Shown here piece after piece: positions 58,587 through 64,000 of a stretch of 64,000 nt of DNA. Origin of the DNA: Thamnidium elegans (Eukaryota > Mucoromycota > Mucoromycetes > Mucorales > Mucoraceae). Location of the stretch: contig JAIXMG010000028.1 of the NCBI GenBank assembly GCA_025201345.1, positions 1-64,000 of the forward strand, read 5' to 3'. Numbering within the stretch: the first letter of the stretch is position 1; each line of letters starts with the position of its first letter. The notes beneath the pieces are model-generated. The model saw nothing but the letters and a program-made list of their open reading frames with translations. It was not told the DNA's origin and ran no database searches. The position numbers and the translations under genes are program-made.

Positions 58587-61346
58587 GGTTTATAAAAAAG
58601 GGTGGGGGAATATGTATTTATAAAGAAAAGAAGTAGTAATTTATTTTGTTATATGCAATTGTACAAAAAAAAAAAAAAAGAAGAAAAAATTTCTTTTTGA
58701 TAAAGAAGTTATAAAAAAGAAGAAGGAAAAAAAAAATGACTTGTTCACTCCATCCTCCTCCTTTTTATATTTTTATGAAATTACTACTTTTGGAATTACG
58801 GTTTTTTTAACAGTGCAGTTCGTTAGTAGATGTTTAGGTGTGACCAAACTGACTATATTGGGACACTAGGGACTGTACGGAATTCCATAGACTAAGTTCA
58901 GATTGGTTTGTTGTTACAGGCTTATTATAACTATCTCCGCTATGTATTTTCTACTCTTTTTTTTATTTTTTATTTTTTTTATTTTTATTTTACTAGGAAA
59001 AAAAAAGAAAAATAAGTATATATGAATTGTGTTATTTTGAAAGAAAGAAAAAAAAAAAAAAGCAGAATGGGAGGATAAACGGGTCTAAGTAAATATGCTA
59101 GCTGTTGTTTATTGATTTACAAGATATGAAGCAGAAAACGTTTATGTAAAAAAAGATACAAGAGAAAAACGTGGTCTATAAAACTCTAAAATTGTAACAG
59201 ATCAAAAAAAAAAAAAATCATTTCTTTTTAAGGAAAAAAAAAAAGAAAAAAAAGTCTAAAATAAAGCTTCATAAGTGACTTGACAAAACAAAACAACTAT
59301 TATGATAAAGTTGTCAATATTGCAAGTATTTCTTTATAATTAACCAGGTGCCTAAAGGTAAGCAATTTTTTAAGACTAGGACGGAATTATGATACCCCGC
59401 GAATAATAAAAGAGAGAAAAATGGATGATATCACTAGGACTTTTTTACCCGGGCTCACAACGTGTAACCCTTTTTTTTTTTTTCTAATTGGAAAGCTGTT
59501 TTCCTTCTCGTACCGTACAATTGTGTTGAACTTTAGAGAAGATCAATGCTAAGCAGATCCCAATTTATAACTTAAAGAGTACAATAACTATCGGGTAGAA
59601 CCGAGCCCTTTTTTTTTTTTTTTTTTTTTTTTTTAGGGTTACAAGCTTCGCAGCTAGATTCTTTTTCTTTATTCTGAATGGTGTCTAGATTATTATCTTT
59701 TTTTTAAAAAAATAAAAAATTGCAATTGTATTGATTTAGAAAGCAAATAAGAAGAATAAAATAAAAAAATAATGATTAGTTAAAAATAAACAGTTTATTT
59801 TTATTTGTGGTAACCGTCGTACAATTAAAAATACAACAGGTTAACATAGTATGAGTTAAATATTTTCTTTCAGAGTATAATTGCCTCAATCTTGCTACAT
59901 TATGGAACCTATTAATATTAAAACCACGAGAAAAAAAATTTATACATAATTGGGAATATCATCAGTATTAAACCTGCATTTTTATATGTAGCGGCAAATG
60001 TTTGTTGCCAAATGCACTCCGGCTGAATGTTTAAACATCCAACCGTAACCAACTAAAAACCTACAGATAAAATATGTTCCAGAGACGATCTATAATACAT
60101 AATGATTTAAAAAATGCTACGGAAATTACACTAAAAGACAAAAGTAAGATAAGCTTCTTTTGTTTATATGAAAAAACGTGGTTGACTTTTGTTTCACCCT
60201 TACATGTAGAAGACCATAGGATCAGGTACCTCTTTAAAGCTATTACACTGTTTGACACGCACGTGCCAATTTTTTTAAGTAAAAATAAACTCGCGTGGAA
60301 GAAAAGACGACGATGATGTCAGTGATATTAACTGGCTATAATAGCTCATTTTTTTTTTGTGCATATATGATAAATATGGCTGAGCAATATTGACAGATGA
60401 ATGGCTCGTTTCGTAAAGTTTAAGCTCTTTTTGTCGTTACTGCTTCTTTTAGGAAGGTGATCTTTCCTTTTTTCTTTCTAGCTTTTTTGGCGTATTTGTC
60501 TATCCCTTTTGTTAGGTATAACCTTCCTCCCCGCATTATACGCGTGTAACACATATTGTACTTGCTTTAAAGTGTTTGAGACCGGATTAACTCACTTCCC
60601 TTTTTTTTTTTTTTTTTTTTTTATAAAACTCATCAACTTCCGATCCCTTTTTCTTTTTTTTTTTAAATAAACGTCAAGTTTAGTTATCTTTAAATCGCGT
60701 AAGAATTTACCAATCATATCGTTATTTTTGTTTGTTTTTTAAAATTCCCATACATTTTTTGCTCAGCCCTTATATTATAATCTCAGTGTAATATTATTAC
60801 AAAGTATTTTAATTGTTGTACAAACCAGGTCATAAGACTTGCACTTAAAAAAAAAAGAAAAAAAAGGTAACTATGGAAAAATGGTTAATTTTCTTATATG
60901 TGTCGCCTGATCGACAAGGTAAAAAAAAAAAAGAAAGAAAGAAGGAAATGAAAAAGACCTTGGAGTATGGTTCTTTTTTTTTTTAATAAATTATTATTAT
61001 TATTATAAACATTACATGTATTGTAAATAACTTTATTTAGTATTGTTTGTAAATTACAAGAAAAGCGGAATAAACAGTACCTTCATCTTAGTTACTGTAC
61101 AACAATTCTCCACATTATTACACTTATTTGGAGCTTTTAACCAATCAACAGAAAAAGAGTCAATAATGATAATACCCACTGAGACCTTTTTTTTTTTAAT
61201 TCAGGTCACCTCTTTTTTTTTTGTCCTCCCATTAGAGTTTTTTTTCCCACTAGTATCTTTGATCTTTTTTTTTTTTTTTTTGCTCTTTCCCCCTTTTTTT
61301 CTCTTTCTTAATAGTTTTTTTTTTTACTGCTTGTAAGAAAAAAAAC
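58587..61346. other. Long divergent intergenic region, no gene seen
   Basis: About 2.8 kb between the divergent C2H2 gene and the methyltransferase gene, rich in A/T homopolymers (for example T23 at 59611-59634). No ORF is convincing; 60074-60316 is only an open frame. Confidence 0.4.
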
Positions 61347-63110
61347 ATGGGTAATCAACCAAGTAAAGATGGTTTAGTTGATAGTACAAACCAGAAAAGA
61401 AATCGGGCTAGTGGTAAAGGAAGTTCTTTATATAAGCAAGATTATCAACAGTTGGAGAATAATCGAGTGATTGGCAACAATGGACCAACAAAGTCTTCTT
61501 CTTCTAGATTATTAAACAGAAAGAATAATGGCACCAATGGACCTGTTGTTGTCAGCCCAGTACGACATCAATTTGTGCTAACTGATCATGTTACCCCCTT
61601 AGTTTCTTTATCCGCAGCCAGTTCATTTAATGTATATCAACGTCGATCTTCTGGTCGAGATACCCGTAGTATGTCTTCAACTTCTATTACAAGTGAAGAA
61701 GGTGAACCAAATACGCCAACTTATTACAGTAACAACACAAGGTCGTCTTATGATGATTTTGCCAATTCGTTTATGAATGAAATTCAGTTACAACAAAAGA
61801 AATTATCAAGTTCTTTACCTGTCAAGCATTCAGATGGATTTATTATAAACACCACTTCTTCTACTAGATCTTCAGAAAGTAGAATGTCTTCAAGAAAGAG
61901 AGATAGTAGGGATATATGGGTATATGAATATGGTGCTGAAAAGGAACGCGACAGGTAAGTTATAAAACGCATAAATTTTTTTGTTTTTATTTTTATTCAC
62001 ACACATTTTTTCTCTTTTGGAAAATAATGTTAGACAAACACGACAGGTGAGAACACAAAATATTTATGGGTAAATTAGTCGATCGTTTAACCTTTTTGTA
62101 GCATTACGTTTTAAAGCAGGTATTTAAAGGTAATATTCATGTCGAGTTAAACGAACCAGCAAGGATATTAGATAGTGCTTGCGGTGTAGGTAATGTACTT
62201 GGTCATATATATAAATGAATAAAAAAAGTGATAAAATGACTCACTCTAAAATTTATAGGATTGTGGTCACTAGAAACGGCACACGATTACCCAAAATGTC
62301 AAATTATAGGTATTGATGTAGTACCACCCTCAGAAAAAGAAGGTTGGAATTTAGGAACAACTATAAATAATCAAATCACACATTCTTCTGCTGGTCAGAA
62401 CAAACAATCTGTTCAATTTCAATACGGTGATATCTTAAAGCCATTGTTGTTTCCTGATAATCATTTTGATTTTATTTATCAAAGAGATGTTGCTACTGTC
62501 TTACCGTTCAATCTGTGGCCTATTTTAATTAGCGAATTTTTTAGAATCACAAAACCTGGAGGTCGAATTCAATTGGTGGAATATGGTAATCTATTACATT
62601 ATGCTTCTTTTTTTTTTATTGGATTACTAACACTTTATAATAAAAACATAGATTTGTTGTTCAAAAGACCTGGTCCTGTATTAACAAAAGTAAATGAATG
62701 GTATCGTTCCGCTGCTTCAACTATTGGTGTTAATCCCGATTATACTGAGCATTTAACCCGATATATGAAGGAAGCTGGGTTTGTAGATATTGAGGAACAA
62801 GTGTACGATATACCAATTGGAGAATGGCCTGAATCTGACTGTTAGTATTTACTACTTGATATAAGCATTACTTACTTACAAAGCTGATTAATTTTCTTCT
62901 TCTTAAATAATAGTGGAAAAACAACATGGTTATTTATATAAGGAACAAATGAGAGCATTATTTAAATCGATGAAAAAATGGTGGTGCACTGAAATTAAAG
63001 TCTCTCAACAAGAATATGATCTTGTGTGCTCTGAAGCATTAGAAGAATTTGAAGAGTTTTGTAGCTCTGCTCGATGGAAGATTTTTACTTGTACCAAACC
63101 TATGAACTAA
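61347..63110 (+). CDS. SAM-dependent methyltransferase with N-myristoylation signal
   Basis: Five exons (61347-61954, 62034-62046, 62102-62189, 62259-62840, 62914-63110) encode about 495 residues. Residues 1-200 are Ser/Arg-rich and disordered. The methyltransferase domain begins near residue 215 with the SAM-binding motif ARILDSACGVGLWSLE. GIDVVPP is motif II, YQRDVATVLP is motif IV region and RITKPGGRIQLVEYG is motif V/VI. The N-terminus MGNQPSKDG fits the N-myristoylation consensus (Gly2, Ser6, Lys7), so the protein may attach to membranes. Substrate unknown; fungal proteins of this type are often linked to secondary metabolism, but nothing nearby supports this. Exon 2 is only 13 bases. 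Confidence 0.85.
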
Positions 63111-63890
63111 CTGTAAATTCTTATTATATGAACCAATACCACAATCCCATTTATTCCGTACCCCCCCCTTTTTTTATATCTTATATGCTGTACTTATATT
63201 GTAAATATTATAATATTTATATTCACTAAATATACCTAATCTATGTATACTTATTCCTTAACAAACGTTGCGCAAAAAAGGTTTTTCCACCTACAAGTGA
63301 GCACTAGATTTTCGCTTACACCATAATTATTAAACGAGTTGGAGTACTAAATGCGGGTACTTATGCATTAAATTCAGTTATGGCTTTTTTTTTAATCTTA
63401 ATGGTATATGAGTACTGGGAACTTTTTGTTCTTCGAGTGTGTAACCTATCTATGGAATTCCAGCAAACAACAATCCTCCATACCTTTAATGTGTATTGTA
63501 CTACTTGTTCCGTCGTTTTTTTTTTACTGTTAAATAACACATGACTGTAGTTATTTGTGCGTTTTTTTTTTTTAAAAAAAAAGTAAAATAACCATGTCGG
63601 CTAAATAAGAATATACTTGTATTTTCGTCAAACTTACTTTTATAATCTACCCTAAAGGTAATAGAGACCGGTGGGGGGTTGACGTCGGAATAGACGCAGC
63701 TGCTGTTGCACAATGAAAAAAAAGAGAGAGATACGAACCGCAGTAAAGATATCAAAGGCCTTCTGTTCCCTTCAAAATGTAGTAAAACAGCAAGATAGTA
63801 ACAGTCACTTTTTTTTTTTTTTTTTTTTTATACTAGTTTACAAATATGTGAAGAAGCAAAACTTTTTTCTTTATTCAGTTCTTATTGAAA
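63111..63890. other. Intergenic, no gene seen
   Basis: 3' flank of the methyltransferase and promoter of the gene starting at 63891, with a T20 tract near 63810-63829. Confidence 0.4.
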
Positions 63891-64000
63891 ATGGCCGCAG
63901 TAGAAGAACCCAAGGTTGAGAAAGTAACAGAAAAGTTGGAAGAGACTCATATTGAAGGGGAAGAAGCTTCCACTGAAGTAGGTGCTGATGCTGCCGCCAA
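63891..64000 (+). CDS. 5' end of a gene, acidic N-terminus
   Basis: The ATG starts MAAVEEPKVEKVTEKLEET and runs out of the window. The acidic, Lys/Glu/Ala-rich start resembles nascent-polypeptide-associated complex alpha subunits (EGD2), but 36 residues do not allow identification. A T20 tract precedes the ATG, as in other expressed genes here. Confidence 0.5.
   Translation, partial: MAAVEEPKVEKVTEKLEETHIEGEEASTEVGADAAA

Noticed and set aside
60074..60316. 80-codon frame in the 58.6-61.3 kb region
   Set aside because: Nothing recognisable; both strands have open frames of similar length here, typical of chance.
1..64000. tRNA genes, CRISPR arrays, operons, self-splicing introns
   Set aside because: I looked for T-arm signatures (GGTTCGA types), regular direct repeats with spacers and catalytic RNA motifs, and found none convincing. 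The genome is eukaryotic.

Overview
The window is nuclear DNA of a filamentous fungus. It is AT-rich, has short GT-AG introns of roughly 50 to 250 bases, long T tracts just upstream of start codons, and fungal genes such as ERG24, BRO1, MAK11 and NAB2. Gene content and style (Listerin, a RAD51C-type recombinase and an Elongin-B-like gene together, T-rich 5' leaders) suggest an early-diverging fungus, most likely Mucoromycota. The phylum is an inference.

Layout: 0.2-11.6 kb is compact, with a Ubl-eS31 ribosomal fusion gene, a mitochondrial-type J-domain protein, C-14 sterol reductase and the very large ribosome quality-control ligase Listerin. From 11.7 to 17.4 kb is a decaying zone with a small hypothetical gene, a Tc1/mariner transposase fossil, an Elongin-B-like gene, a cytochrome P450 pseudogene and another likely gene fossil. 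From 17.4 to 28.1 kb are aldehyde dehydrogenase, RAD51C with a very long acidic tail, a RhoGAP and an intronless hexose transporter. From 28.1 to 33.5 kb is a near desert with one small ORF. From 33.5 to 51.6 kb it is dense again: BRO1, a DxD glycosyltransferase, MAK11, a cyclase-family hydrolase, NAB2-type zinc-finger protein, ETF-ubiquinone oxidoreductase, an MIT-domain protein, a HAD phosphatase and ribosomal protein eL36. From 51.6 to 56.8 kb is a gene-free stretch holding a degraded 28S rRNA fragment flanked by two diverged direct repeats. From 56.8 to 64 kb are a C2H2 transcription factor, a putatively myristoylated methyltransferase and the 5' end of a further gene.

The genes are mostly unrelated housekeeping functions, as expected in a eukaryotic chromosome. 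There is no operon or biosynthetic cluster. Several touch ribosome production or surveillance (eS31 fusion, Listerin, MAK11, eL36), but nothing shows this is more than coincidence.

No obviously new multi-gene system is visible. The observations I rate highest are the ubiquitin moiety of eS31 that has lost key ubiquitin residues, a strong-looking splice acceptor in the same gene that would create an immediate stop, the SQ/TQ-rich ~500-residue tail of RAD51C, the Elongin-B-like gene and the 28S rRNA fossil between repeats. Exon coordinates were derived by hand from frame continuity and splice consensus; no homology search was run.
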